Assembly (NCBI GenBank): GCA_029844215.1 | Contig: CM056724.1 | Coordinates: 90,787,093 to 90,851,092, forward strand | DNA from: Przewalskia tangutica | Lineage: Eukaryota > Streptophyta > Magnoliopsida > Solanales > Solanaceae | Length of the DNA stretch: 64,000 nucleotides | Reading direction: 5' to 3' | Shown: positions 46,315 to 58,099 of the stretch, piece after piece | Layout of the letters: each line of letters opens with the position of its first letter | Numbering within the stretch: position 1 is the stretch's first letter | The notes under the pieces: model-generated | Seen by the model: only the letters and a program-made list of their open reading frames with translations | Databases searched by the model: none | Told to the model about the DNA's origin: nothing | Made by a program: the position numbers and the translations under genes

Positions 46315-47609
46315 TTACGGGACCGCTAGAACTGGAACCACCACCACGACCTCTACCGCGGCCTGCCGGTCCGTGAGTACCTTGCCCTCCGGGGCGCATA
46401 ACCACAGAAAGAGAAGAAGACCCAACAACTGATCCGTCGGTGTCTTTGTACCACCCATCACGCCTCTAGCGGACAATCCCTCTTCAAATGGCCCCGCCAC
46501 ACGAGTAACAAGCTCGCGAAGCTCTGCGACACTCGCCACAGTGGAACCTACGCATCGAGCACACCGAGGTGTGGGTGGTCCCGTCGGTGGCGGTTCGCCC
46601 GCCTCGAAATCCTGTAGTCCGGGCCACGACTGCTCGACCGACTGGCCGGTCGGACCTCTTGCCGTAAAACCGTGACGGAGCACTCTGTCTTTGGCCGAAC
46701 GTGGACCTACTCTGCTGCTGAGGTGTCCGCCTCAAATCGCCCCGAGACCACGATGTCACGCCTCTTGGGCTGGCTGCGTCAATCTGGTCCTCCTCTCTAT
46801 CCTCTATCCTCGCATGAGCTGCGTCAGGCGATGTCCATACCGGGCTGAAGAGCCACTCCCAAGCATGCTGTAATCATATGACGGTCTAGCCCCATCACAT
46901 AACGATGAACTCTATCCGCCATGCTAGCTACAATAGTGTGAGCATGCCTGGCCAAGGAGTCAAACTCCAGGCTGTACTCCCTAACAGTCCTCCCGTTCTG
47001 CCTCAAGGTCAAGAATCTGTCTACCCGGGCTCTCCTCATCTCAGGAGGCAAAAAGTGATCCATAAAGGCCTCTGTAAACTCCTCCCAAACAGCTGGAAGA
47101 GCATCATCACCTCTCGAAAGCAACCACGACTCAAACCAGTTCAATGCAATATCGCGCAACCGGTAAGAGGCTAGTGTAACAGACTCTGTCTCTGAAGCCC
47201 TAAGAACCTGCATGGTCCGCTGTAGCTGTCGAACGAACTCCTGCGGATCCTCATCAGACCTCGAACCATAAAACTCAGGTGGATGACATCCCAGAAAATC
47301 CCTAATCCGCAAATCGCTGGCCAGTGGGTGCTGCTCGCCATTTGCCGCTACTATATCTTGGTCAACAACCGAATCTGCTCCCCGTAGTCTCTATACTCGC
47401 ACCGGTGAGGCTGGAGGGTGCAGTATCGGAACCTCTGGAGCTACTGCCGCTCTCGGCTCCTCTAATGTCGGCGTGGCTGAACTCGGCGACCCGCCTACTA
47501 CCTCAGGCATAGTCGTGCACGAGCCCGTGACCCTACGAGTACCGCTAGCAGCTCTCTGCGCTTTGCCTTCTCGGGCCTGGTAGCTTTCGTGGAGGCATAA
47601 TTGTTTCAT
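46315..47609 (-). pseudogene. gag: E2 gag, frameshifted
   Basis: Three pieces. 47609-47391 is the basic, Pro/Ala-rich N-terminus. 47312-46824 is the Retrotrans_gag core (RIRDFLGCHPPEFYGS, FVRQLQRTMQVLRA, LNWFESWLLSR, FMDHFLPPEMRRARVDRFLT, REYSLEFDSLARHA). 46759-46315 is the basic C-terminus with zinc-knuckle remnants (FHCGEC, ACYSCGG). The pieces are separated by frameshifts near 47350 and 46790. The N-terminal ATG is not certain; the leader from the primer site is about 180 bases. Confidence 0.83.
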
Positions 47610-47786
47610 AAGAAGAGGTCGAGAGGATTCAACCTAATAAGGCGACTCTAATGCACGATCTCGAGAGAGAAAATGGAAACCAATCCTAAATGTCACGTAG
47701 CCTCACGATTATAGATGTGGTGCACAACACACCGATAATCAAGACTCGCCGAGACACGGTCGGTAGACACTGTCCGACGACGAACT

Positions 47787-47798
47787 GCTCTGATACCA
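47787..47798 (-). other. E2 primer binding site (tRNA-iMet)
   Basis: The minus strand reads TGGTATCAGAGC, the standard initiator-Met primer site, 4 bases from the LTR end at 47803. Confidence 0.92.
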
Positions 47799-47802
47799 CT
47801 TT

Positions 47803-50729
47803 GGTCACGACCCGACCGGCCGCGGTGCCCTACACAGGCACCCTGCCTGTATTCATCGAGAATAGCGGTGAACATACACAGCGTAAACACGTGTGTAAAA
47901 TAATATACAACGAGCTGGCGGCAAGGCCGCCTTCCATAATATAAACGAAGTCAAAGTACAACTTTACAACTCGGTTCTTATAGCCCAACCACAATGTGAA
48001 TACGGACCTGCAGGAATAACAAGCGTGGCGGGACGGGGCCGCCATACCCACGAATGTACATAATCTACAACATCAGGGACAAGACTGTACCAAAAGAAAG
48101 ACAAGCCTCCGGAGAATGGAGCTTCCAACGTCTGATAAGTGATCCTAAGAATGTGGATCTGCCACCTGCTTACCCTTTCTGCGCATGACGCGGCCAGGAA
48201 GGGGTCGACACAATATGTACTAAGTATGTAAAAGCGGAAGATGCGTAATTGCAATGTAAGTTTAAAATAAAGCTGAGACATGTATGATAACAAAATTACA
48301 GTACACAGTGCCTTACTAACAATGAGAGTAAATCCAGAGAATACGTACAACATCATAATAGCAGTCTCGCAATCAAATCATGGGTAGTGAACCCATAAAA
48401 CCAGGTGGTATAACGTCTTGGGGTTCTTACCCCTCATTTACACTCTTACCCTGAAGCAGGTGGTATAACGTCTTGGGGGTTTGCCCCTCATTTATACTCT
48501 TATCCTGGAGAAGATAGTAACGCAGGTGGTATAACGTCTTGGGGGTTTGCCCCTCATTTATACTCTTATCCTGGAGAAGGTGGTATAGCGTCTTGGGGGT
48601 TTGCCCCTCACTGATACTCTTACCCTATCTCACAACCGGCCGTCATACAATAATTAAGCAAGTTAGCAATTCCCTAACTTCTTATTAGTCTTATTCTTCT
48701 ACACTCTCATTTTAGTTTACTTAAGGCACTATCATGTCTTTTATAAGAATCCGGGAATTTAACCCCAAGTACCACGTACTTCTACTCTTTAAAAACAAAT
48801 GACTCTTTTTAGTAGAAAGCTTCCAAGACACTATTAACCATAGTATCAAGTCCAAATTCCATTTCAAGGCAAGTCACAATACCTTTAGAATTAAAGTAGG
48901 CTTCTAAATCAAGTGACTCCTTTTCTTGTTAAAACCTTAGGCAATTGATACCTTAAAATCAATTCGCCTTTCATTAAATCAAGTCATTTATCTTTCCATA
49001 AAGTCAATATAACCAACTCCCCATAAAGTCGTTATATTCACTTTATACCTTAGTCATGTACAATTTCCTATCCAAGGGACTTATACGTTTTTTTTTAAAA
49101 CGACACAAGTATTACATACTTTAAAATTCTTCAAGTCCCTTATCTTTAACAAGACTTAAGACATCTTTAATATTCTCAAAGAAGTGAGTTAAATCTCCTA
49201 ACTCACCCGACTTGGCATTTAAGAAACAAGTGAAGTATGTCAAAGTCTTGTACGTCTACCGTACTATATACGTGAAACTAGTCATGCTCAAAGATAGGAA
49301 AAGTTCTACATACCTCGTCGGGTCAAAACACTTGTCAAGTACAAAGTCCCGCCCGTAGTATATCAACCTATAATATTCACAAAACGTCTATTAACGTCTT
49401 ACTTCAATCGTAGAATATAATAAGTGTAAAGTCTCCATTTTCTACGGAAAATCGGGCAGCACCTCCTTTGTTTTTACTCACTTGCCACCTTTTTCAAGGC
49501 CGAAAATACAATAACCAAACAGCCCCAATTGGCTCACAATTAAATAGAAAGTAGTCCAATACAATTGAATAACTACACAGCCCCAATTGGCTCACAATTT
49601 AATAGAAAGTAGTCAAATACAATTGAATAACTACACAGCCCCAATTGGCTCACAATTATATAGAAAGTAGTCCATTACAATGGAATAACCAACCAACACA
49701 AACTACATTCCAAATTCGGCCACCTTGATTCAACAAATCCAATTCTTGTCCAATTTCCATTTCAATCCAATTTAGTAGCATAACATGATATCAAGTCGCA
49801 TTTGATTATAATAACCATAATCCTTAAGTCAATGACATGCGACGGTTCTAACAACGATTAAATTGTAATTCAACTTAGTAATGGATTACCTTACATTTCG
49901 GATTTCCAAGGTTATAATCAATCCATAATCTTTAAAACTTCAATATAACAATTTCATGCTTGCAACATACAAAGCTAACAACAACAAAATGAATAATCGT
50001 GTAATACTTTCAAAGAACACGATTATACCTCAATGATTCTTAATCCAACTCCAATCCGAAGTCGCTCCTTAGTAGTTTATAGCCCCTCCAAGACTCTTCA
50101 AACCGCTTGTTGAGACCCTTAGAACAATACCAACAATTATCCTTCAAAACTCCAAGCAAAACCTAGAAAGACCCTTTAGGTTTTCATTTGCGACTAACCC
50201 GAAACCAATCTTTTCCAATAATTTTGTATTGATAAATGCATACAATACACCTAAGAACCATTGTTTAAAGGGGGGAGTGGAATTAACAAGAAACAAAAAA
50301 TTTCTCTTCTTCCTTGTGGCTAACAGAGACCCCTCTACTATGAGTTCTTCAATTTGCACAAATTTTTCTAAGTGTAAAACTCTCCCTCAACTAGTAGTAA
50401 TATATAAAGCACCTAGGAGGGTTATGATATAAACACATGGATGGCTTAGATGTAGTCTTACATTAAAAATCAAGACTTATTGACCTCTTGACTAGTCAAC
50501 TTTCTCATGCTACACATGCTTGCAAGACTAAGGTCCATGACCTCTTGCCCTTGCATTTTCGACCAAGGCATCATATAAGGGGGTGACACGTGTCGCCTCC
50601 CAATCGTTACAATAACACAATTTCCGACAAATTCCAAAATTTCCGATAAATTTTACAAGTCTCAAATCTTAACAACGTGGGTTCTTACTTACGTTCTTAA
50701 AAACATGTTACGAAATTACGGGTGTAACA
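47803..50729 (-). repeat. E2 5' LTR, E1-like
   Basis: 2927 bases. Near-identical over most of its length to solo LTR 22319-25257, including spacers in the arrays at 49515-49680 and the segment around 50290-50345, where the 3' LTR of E2 differs. The terminal TG reads GG at 47803-47804. Confidence 0.9.
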
Positions 50730-51214
50730 AAGGAACCCTTGAAAGCGCCTAGGTTCTCTTTTTATAGCTTCAAAACCGCCCTTAAGGTTTTCCTTCAGGC
50801 CTGACCCATAAAATTGTCTAAAACCTGATTTTTCAGCGCGTCGGCCGCTGCTATCGGCGCATGGCCACGGAACTCTGCCCGTTACGGTGATTAGGCGCGC
50901 GACCTACACTCTGCCTCAGAGGTGTCGCGGCGCTGCAACTTCTGCAGGTCTCTGATCATTGGGCGCCGGGGCGCTGGCCACGCCATCTGGAGCGCGCGAC
51001 GGCGTGTCAGTGCACAGTTCGCCATTTTCTCGTCTTTTAAGCTCTGAAACCTCCACTTTTGCCCTTTTTTAGCTCTTTTTCCGCCAAATAGCCATTTTAA
51101 CCAATTTGACTCAAAAGAAAGAAAATCTATCCTAAGATGACACGTATTTGTACAAAAAGGGACAAAAGAATAACTAAAAACGACTCAAAAAGTGTATATA
51201 AAATACACCGATCA
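50730..51214 (-). repeat. B 3' LTR right part, second copy
   Basis: Matches 25258-25754. The left part of the LTR (equivalent of 21448-22318) is absent because E2 occupies that side. TATA-like motif at 50759-50766. The GC block 50840-51010 shows many small deletions compared with the first copy. Confidence 0.85.
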
Positions 51215-52417
51215 AATACCCCCAAACTTAACCTTTGCTCGCCCTCGAGCAAAGATCAAAATAAAGAAATAAAGACTCAAGGAAAAGAAAAATAAAAGAC
51301 TCAATGACATTGATCACTTTGCTGCATTGGTGTCACTTAGAAAAACATGAAGATTAGCATAATAATATGCAGGAACATTTAGCATGAAATTTTAGCACTC
51401 TAAACACATTAAGTTAGATATTTCGCAAACTCATTTTTATCATGCTTAATGGAAGTCAAAATACTGAATCATGCATGTTAATTTCAAAAATCCTATGACA
51501 TTTTTACTTGCTATTCTCCACTAATCATGGATATGCATCTAAGAGATCTTCAGGACTTTTAAGGGTTGTAATGTAGGCTTAGGCACAGGTAGGTAAAAAT
51601 AGGCATTTAGACTCATTTTTGTGTACCATAAGCTCATTAGCTTTTCAATGTTTCCCTTTTCTTTTGATTCTTTCCTTCACTTCAAATCTATTTTTCCCCT
51701 CTTTTGTTTTGAGAGCGTGAAGTGTATCATGATAACAAGCACCCCCAAACTTAGGCTTTTGCCTATTTCTTATAACTTTCTTATTGGGGTGCATCAATCT
51801 TGTTTGCTCTTTTTGTCTCTTTTTTAACACATTCTATTCCAACTATTTCACATTCTTACTTATGGCACAAGTATGGGAATATAGGGTGTCAAAGAAAAAG
51901 TTCAATTTTTAGGCTCAATGAGGCTGACTAAGGATATTTTTAATGTCAGTGATAGAAAAGAGTGGTAAGAATTGACTAACAAAGAAATGCCTGAGTCATC
52001 TCCCTAACATGCATATCCTAACTATTTCGCCTCAAATAGCAAGCAATCATAACACATAAGTTTTAATCATTTATCATGCACAATTCAAGCAAGAAACTCC
52101 AATTAGACAGATTTTGTGAGTTTTTGGCATATATAACCTAAGTGTTTAGATAGTTGCTCTAATTCCATTACATTATTCCACCTTACTTCACTAGGTGTTT
52201 CTAGTAACTACAGCATGCATGATCTTTGACAGACAATTATGACTCAAAAAGAAAAAAATTTATGACTCAAAAATACACAAAAACAATAAAAAAGACTCAA
52301 ACATACTATAACAATAAGACACAAATAATACACCCCCCCAAACTTAAATCACACATTGTCCCCAATGTGTGCAAGACTCAAAGACAATAAAAGAAAAGGA
52401 CACTTACAGACTTGGTT
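51215..52417 (-). other. B polypurine tract and 3' untranslated region, second copy
   Basis: Near-exact copy of 25755-26956, with the hairpin at 52350-52371 and G-tracts near 51739 and 52333. Noncoding. Confidence 0.65.
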
Positions 52418-52513
52418 TTAAAATGGTGGCGGTGGCGGAGGATAATGCATCGACCATTGGTTGAACAGGGAACTCATCTCGTCAAATTGCTGGTGCAACT
52501 GTTGTTGCCCCTG
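52418..52513 (-). pseudogene. ORF2 C-terminal stub in B, second copy
   Basis: The same proline-run terminus and TAA stop (52418-52420) as 26957-27035. It keeps a slightly longer Gln-rich part (QQQLHQQFDEM-like) before the deletion junction, so the first copy has lost bases here. Confidence 0.65.
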
Positions 52514-52978
52514 TCAAATTGTTTGGGTTTGATTTATGGAAGATTTGTGGGTGAGGTTTGAATTTTCGTGGGTTTTGTGGAGAAGAAAGGTTAGGTTTTG
52601 GTTTGAAATTGGGGAAAATCGGGTTTTTGGGCGTCTTTTAATTTCTGAATTTTCGCCGCGGTCTGCGTGATTCAGCTGCGGCTCAACCATCGCACTTCTT
52701 GGGAATTTCGCGCCACGGCTGCTGGCTCTGCGGGCGCGCTGCTACTATTTTTTAGCGCGCACACGCTTCCTGGCGCGACGCTTACCGTTTTAAAATCTGC
52801 TATTCTTCAGTTTTCGCCTTCCAATTTTATTGTTGGCTTGCACCTGTTAACACAACACAAACACTACCTCCGTGAGACTGTTCTTAGTAAAACTAACTAC
52901 ATTAAAATAAATAATTTAAAATACTTTGGGTTGCCTCCCAAGTAGCGCTGTCTTTAATGTCTTTTAGCCGGACGCAAG
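52514..52978 (-). other. GC-rich spacer and conserved block, second copy
   Basis: Noncoding. The GC block 52650-52790 is heavily altered against 27180-27310. The conserved block GTTGCCTCCCAAG...GCCGGACGCAAG is at 52927-52978. Confidence 0.55.
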
Positions 52979-53041
52979 TTCCTTAACTCAAGAAGTGTGG
53001 GGTGGATTAACCCCACAACCAATCAATTTTCTCCACATTTT

Positions 53042-54418
53042 TCATTTTATTCTTCTTCTTCTCTTCTTAAAATTATCTTCAAGGGAAGGTTCAGGAACAC
53101 ATACCTGCTTTGGCGGAGATTCGGCATCGCGTACCTGCGTTGGTGGGCTTATCTCCCTTGGTTTGACTTGCACTGGCTCACATGGGGTTTTGATGGTGCT
53201 GATTGCAAAGCACCTGCTCATGATTGGTGGCTCAATAATGTGTTTAAATACTTTAAACACCATTTCTTCCTTCTCCACACTCAATATCAGCTCTCCTTTT
53301 TCTACATCGATCAGGGCTCTCCCTGTCGCCAGGAATGGTCTCCCCAATATGATGGGGATCTCTGCATCTTCTTCCATTTCGAGAATGAGGAAGTCCGCAG
53401 GAAAAAAGAATTTTCCTACTTTCACAAGCACGTCCTCAATCTTCCCCCTTGGGTGAACCACTGTTCTATCGGCTAGTTGCAGGCTCACCGTGGTTGGTTT
53501 GGCTTCACCTAATTCCAACCGTTTAAACACCGATAAAGGCATCAAATTTATACTTGCCCCTAAATCACAAAGAGCCCTGTTGCATGTCACCATGCCAACT
53601 GTGCAAGGTAATGTAAAGCTCCCTGGGTCTTTTAGTTTAGGGGGCAACTTCTTCTGCAGGATGGCACTGCATTCCTCAGTCAGCGCCACCATCTCATACT
53701 CTGCTAGTTTCTTCTTCTTCTTCCCCAAAATCTCCTTCATGAATTTAAAATAAGAAGGCATTTGCCCCAACGCCTCTATAAAGGGTATGTTGATATGTAG
53801 CTTCCTGAACGTCTCCAAGAATTTGGAGAATTGTTTATCAACTGCCTTCCTCTGCAATCTCTGTGGGAACGGGATCTTCTTAGTATACTCATTCTCGGGA
53901 GTTTTCTCTACTACTGGACGAGCTTTAACCACCTTCTCTTTCTCTATTTCTGCCCTTTGTTCAACTGGGTGAGGTATTCTTTGCTCCATTGTTTACCACT
54001 TCTCATTATCTTGCTGACATTGTTCTCTCGGATTCATCTCTGTGTTGCTTGGCAGTGTACCCTGTGGCCTGCTGTTCGATTGCTTTGCTAGTTGACCCAC
54101 TTGTGTTTCCAAGTTCCTGAACGAGGATCTAGTTTACATCCTGAACCGGAGTGCGGGCATTGGAGAGTGCCAACAAAGCTGCTCTCAGCTCGTCTGGTTT
54201 TTCTGGCTGAATAGGTGCATTGAATTGTTGAGAAGGTGGGGCCTGAGTAAATGGCTGCTGATTCTGGTGTTGATGATGTTGGTACTGACCTGTATATTGA
54301 TTCTGTTGCCCCTGGTCTCCTCTCCATGAAAAATTTGGGTGATTCCTCCACCCTGGATTGTATGTGTTGGAGTATGGGTTGTTCTGGGGCCTATGATAGT
54401 TACCCACGGCTTGGCACT
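53042..54418 (-). pseudogene. gag: B gag C-terminal part plus aspartic protease (right copy)
   Basis: Same protein as 27627-28954. The protease half is open from 53989 to 53042 with ALCDLGASINLMPL and IILGRPFLATGRALID intact. It ends in a lysine/arginine-rich tail (EDNFKKRRRRIK), which is probably the true C-terminus. The N-terminal linker (54418-54000) is broken by small changes near 53960-54010 and 54135-54170. The two copies thus have complementary breaks. Confidence 0.86.
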
Positions 54419-55771
54419 TGATGCGCGGTAAGATGCACACACTTTAAACGCAAGTGCACGTTATCGTATCAAGTAGTATAGTCTTAGATAAGACCGAATA
54501 TCGTCCTCTAGGATTAGGGTTCAAGTACCAACTATCTATTTTCTAGTATCTATTTGGTGAATTAATAGTTGATTGTTTGGTTTATGACTAAGAATTAGGA
54601 AAGCTAATTAAATATAAAGAATTACTTGGATGTGATGAGAATAGGGCTTATGTATCCTCACTATCCGCATGCTACTTACTAATGCATTACTTATGGTATT
54701 CTTCTTTTGGAGAAAGCGAGTTTCTGAAATCGTTTTATACTCCCGTTAGGGTTATATAAACACTAACCCGATGTCGTTCCTTACCTACCTTTCGGTGATA
54801 AGGGTAACTTTATAGGAGGATTAAGAACAAAAACCTAGTTGACCGTCACGCACAATGCGCAAAATTAGGGTTGTTAAGCCTCTCATCAAAGCTACAAAAC
54901 TAATTGAGGTATTTTCATCCCCAATTCAAGCATGTCTACCCAACTTACAGCATATTCACAATCCCCCCTTTTCAGAATCTGATTAGAAATCATATAGTGA
55001 TAACTAGTTGTCAATTAATTACCAAGAATTCAACTCAATTATTGGATAGATCTCTCAATAAGAAAAACAACCATAAACATGCATTAATTTATAGCATAAG
55101 TTTCAAGAAATTCAACATAGAAAGCCCTATAAGAGAATTAGTTCCTAGCCATTGACATGACAAGAACTAATTCCATGTTCATCATACAAAACTGAAATTA
55201 AAGTAAAGAAAAGGAAAAGAAAGTACTAAGTTAATGGTATCCAATCTCCAAGCCAAACTCTTGAGTTGTGCGAAGGGAACCCTCAGCGCCTAGGGTTCTC
55301 CTTATATAGGTTTAAAACGCCTCCTTCTTTTCCTGCAGGCTGGCCCAAAAATCCGTCAAAAGACCTAATTTTTTCCGCGTGGCGCCGCTGATTGGCGCGC
55401 ATCTGGCATGCGATGGCGCGCGTACTGTATCTTCTGTAGCTCCTCGGATGTTTAGGCGCCGCAGCCCTGCATCTGCTGCGAGGCGCCGCGGCCGAGTCTT
55501 ACGCCTCTACGAATAGTGGCGCGCGCCACGCTTTTAGGCTGCGGGAGGCGCGCGCTGGTCTGGATTTTAGCCTCGTTCGCCACTTTCTCTGTTTTCGGCT
55601 CTGACATCTCCTCTTTTGCCCTCTTTTTGCTCCTTTTCCGCCATTTGGCCATTTTAACCACTTTGACTCAAAAGAAAGAAAAACTATCCTAACACGACAC
55701 TTATATGTGCAAAATGGGACAAAAGACTAACTAAAACTGACTCAAAAGGTGTATATAAAATACACCGATCA
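54419..55771 (-). repeat. A2 3' LTR
   Basis: 1353 bases. Shorter than its partners because of many 1-4 base losses, mostly in or near CG, CAG, CTG and CCG words. TATA-like motif at 55302-55308. Confidence 0.9.
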
Positions 55772-56980
55772 AATACCCCCAAACTTAACATTTGCTCGCC
55801 CTCGAGCAAAGATAGAAAGAAATAAAATAAAAGACTCAAAGAACGAAAAATAAAAGACTCCCTGTCATTAATCACTTTTGCTGCATAAATGTTGACTAGA
55901 AAAATATGAAGGTTAGCAGAATAATATGCAGGAACATATAGCATGGAATTTTCAGCACACTAAACACATGAAGCTAGATATTTCGCAAACTCATATTCAT
56001 CATGCTTAATGGAAGTCAATATACTAAATCATGCATATAAATTCAAGAATTCCTATGGCATGCTTACTTGCTATTCTCCACTAATTCTGGATATGCATAA
56101 AAGAGATCTTCAGGACTTTGAGGGTTGTAATGTAGGCTTAGGTAGGGGTTGGTAAAGATAGGCATTTAGGCTCATTTTTCTGTACCATAAGCTCTTTTGG
56201 CTTTTCAATTTTTCCCTTTTTTTCTTTTGATTCTTTCCTTCACTTCAATTCTATCATTCCCCTCTTTTGTTTTGGGAGAGTGAAGTGTATTATACTAATA
56301 GGCACCCCCAAACTTAGGCTTTTGCCTCTTTCTTATTACTTTTCCATTGGGGTGCATCAAACTTGTTCACTCTTTTTGTTTCTTCTTTTTAACACAATGT
56401 ACTCCACTATTTCATATTTTCACTTATGGTACAATTTGTGGGAATATATGGTGTCAAAGAAGAAGTTTCAAATTTAGGCTCAATGGGGCTGACTAGGGAT
56501 ATTTTTAAAGTCCGGGATAGAAAAGAGTGGTAAGAATTGGCTATCAAAGAAGTGTCTGAGTCATTTCCCTAACATGCATATCCTAACTATTTCGCCTCAA
56601 ATAGCAAGCAATCATAACACATAAGCATTTATCATTTAGTATGCGTAATTCGAGCAAGAAACTCCAAATAGACAAATTCTATGAGTTTTTGGCATATCTA
56701 ACCTAAGTGTTTAGATAGTTGTTTCAATTCCTTTACATTATTCCACCGTACTTCACTAGGTGTTTCTACCAACTATAGCATACATGATCTTTGACAGGTA
56801 ATTATGACTCAAAAAAGAAAAAAATTTGGTGACTCAAAATAAACATAAAACAAATAAAAAGACTTAAATAAAACATAACATGACACACAAATAAAACACC
56901 CCCAAACTTAAATCACACATTGTCCCCAATGTGTGCAAGACTCAAAGAAAATAAAAGAAAAAGACACTTACAGACTTTGG
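55772..56980 (-). other. A2 polypurine tract and 3' untranslated region
   Basis: Polypurine tract at 55772-55788. Further G-tracts near 56303-56316 and 56898-56909, hairpin at 56914-56935. Otherwise noncoding and nearly the same as 30357-31561. Confidence 0.65.
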
Positions 56981-58099
56981 CTAAAATGGTGGTGGTGGTG
57001 GTGGATAATGCGTCGACCATTGGTGGAACAAGGCACTCAGCTCGTCGATTTGTTGCCTTGTTTCTTGCTGTCCTTGTACTACTGTTTGCAAGGTCTGCAT
57101 CATCTCCCTCTGATGTTGGTATAATTGCCCCATTGTGGGCTCTGAGGGTTCTGCTCTTGTGGTTGGCCGGTGGCTGGGGCTGCCATATGTGAGCCCCTAT
57201 TTGGGCTCATCTTCATCCATGGCGGCCTCTGCTGCTGCTTCTTTAGTGGTTGTACTCTTCGTCTGCACGTTTTTGGGGCTAAGTGCAGGAAAGAGTTCAC
57301 TATCCGCTAGGACACTGGAAATTGGTTTCTTTCATGAGTATCTGTGGGTAGTTGTGGGACCGCACTCATGTGGCATAGGCTGGTAATAAGCGAGCCGTGT
57401 CCCAATCCACCTGTTGTCACCAACCTGCTTATTTCTTCGATGCTCTGCACTATCTCTTTTCCTACATCAATTGTCATCCCCCTCATAATTCCATAAATCA
57501 ACTTAATCCTGTCTTCTGGCACTCTGGTGAAGTGCGTAGATGGAATCATGCGGGCACTAACGAAATACAGCCAAGCCTTGGCTGCCTTGTTGAATTGGCA
57601 CCTACTCAGTGCTCTAGATCCATTTCTTCCAATCTCAGCGGCTCGGGTAGGCGGTGTTTCTGCGGTATCGAGATTGATGTTGTCGGTGCTCTGAGACCAT
57701 GTTCTAAAATGGCTCGATCACCAATTCCTCCTTCAACCTCCAGCTTTTTAGAGTCGCATTTATTGCTTCCGCCACAGCATATAATTTCCTTACAAAGCAC
57801 CCGCTACGTCATCTCGGAAAGTTTGCATAAAATTCCCGCACCATTGTTGTATTCACTGGTGTTATCTTCTCCGGATTGACAAATCTCTTCCACCCCCTTA
57901 GCTCTATCATAGCCCGGATGGGCTCATAAATGTCTTCCTCCCCATATGATCTCATTTGGTAATCCATTCTCCTTTCTGGAATTACGGGCCTGGTATCAAG
58001 CCTTTTGTATTTTTGGAAGGCCTGGTAACTCACAAATCTATTTTCATCGTATTGTGGGGTTGGGGTGGATGTGGATCCTCTTCTCTTCTCGGTGGCCAT
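56981..58099 (-). pseudogene. A2 ORF2: putative plant transposon protein domain
   Basis: ATG at 58099; stop TAG at 56981-56983 after a proline run. The first 97 codons are open (NRFVSYQAFQKYKRLDTRPV, MIELRGWKRFVNPEKITPV, TTMVREFYANFPR). Frame breaks near 57805, 57605 and 57310 separate the later motifs (STHFTRVPEDRIKLIYGIMR, TIDVGKEIVQSIEEISRLVT) and the Gln-rich C-terminal segment. It sits where Athila elements place an env-like gene, but I see no signal peptide or membrane segment. It belongs to a plant-transposon family of unknown function. Confidence 0.72.

Larger units (their letters stand above)
39908..50729 (-). mobile_element. E2: Tekay/Del-type chromovirus with chimeric flanks
   Basis: 10.8 kb element on the minus strand. 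The 5' LTR is at 47803-50729, the tRNA-iMet primer site at 47787-47798, then gag, protease, RT, RNase H, integrase and a chromodomain remnant at 47609-42885, the polypurine tract at 42809 and the 3' LTR at 39908-42808. The flanks do not match: TTTAT on the left (39903-39907), AAGGA on the right (50730-50734). The right flank instead equals the right flank of solo LTR E1. The right LTR also resembles E1 far more than its partner. E2 therefore looks like a recombinant of two insertions. Confidence 0.88.
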
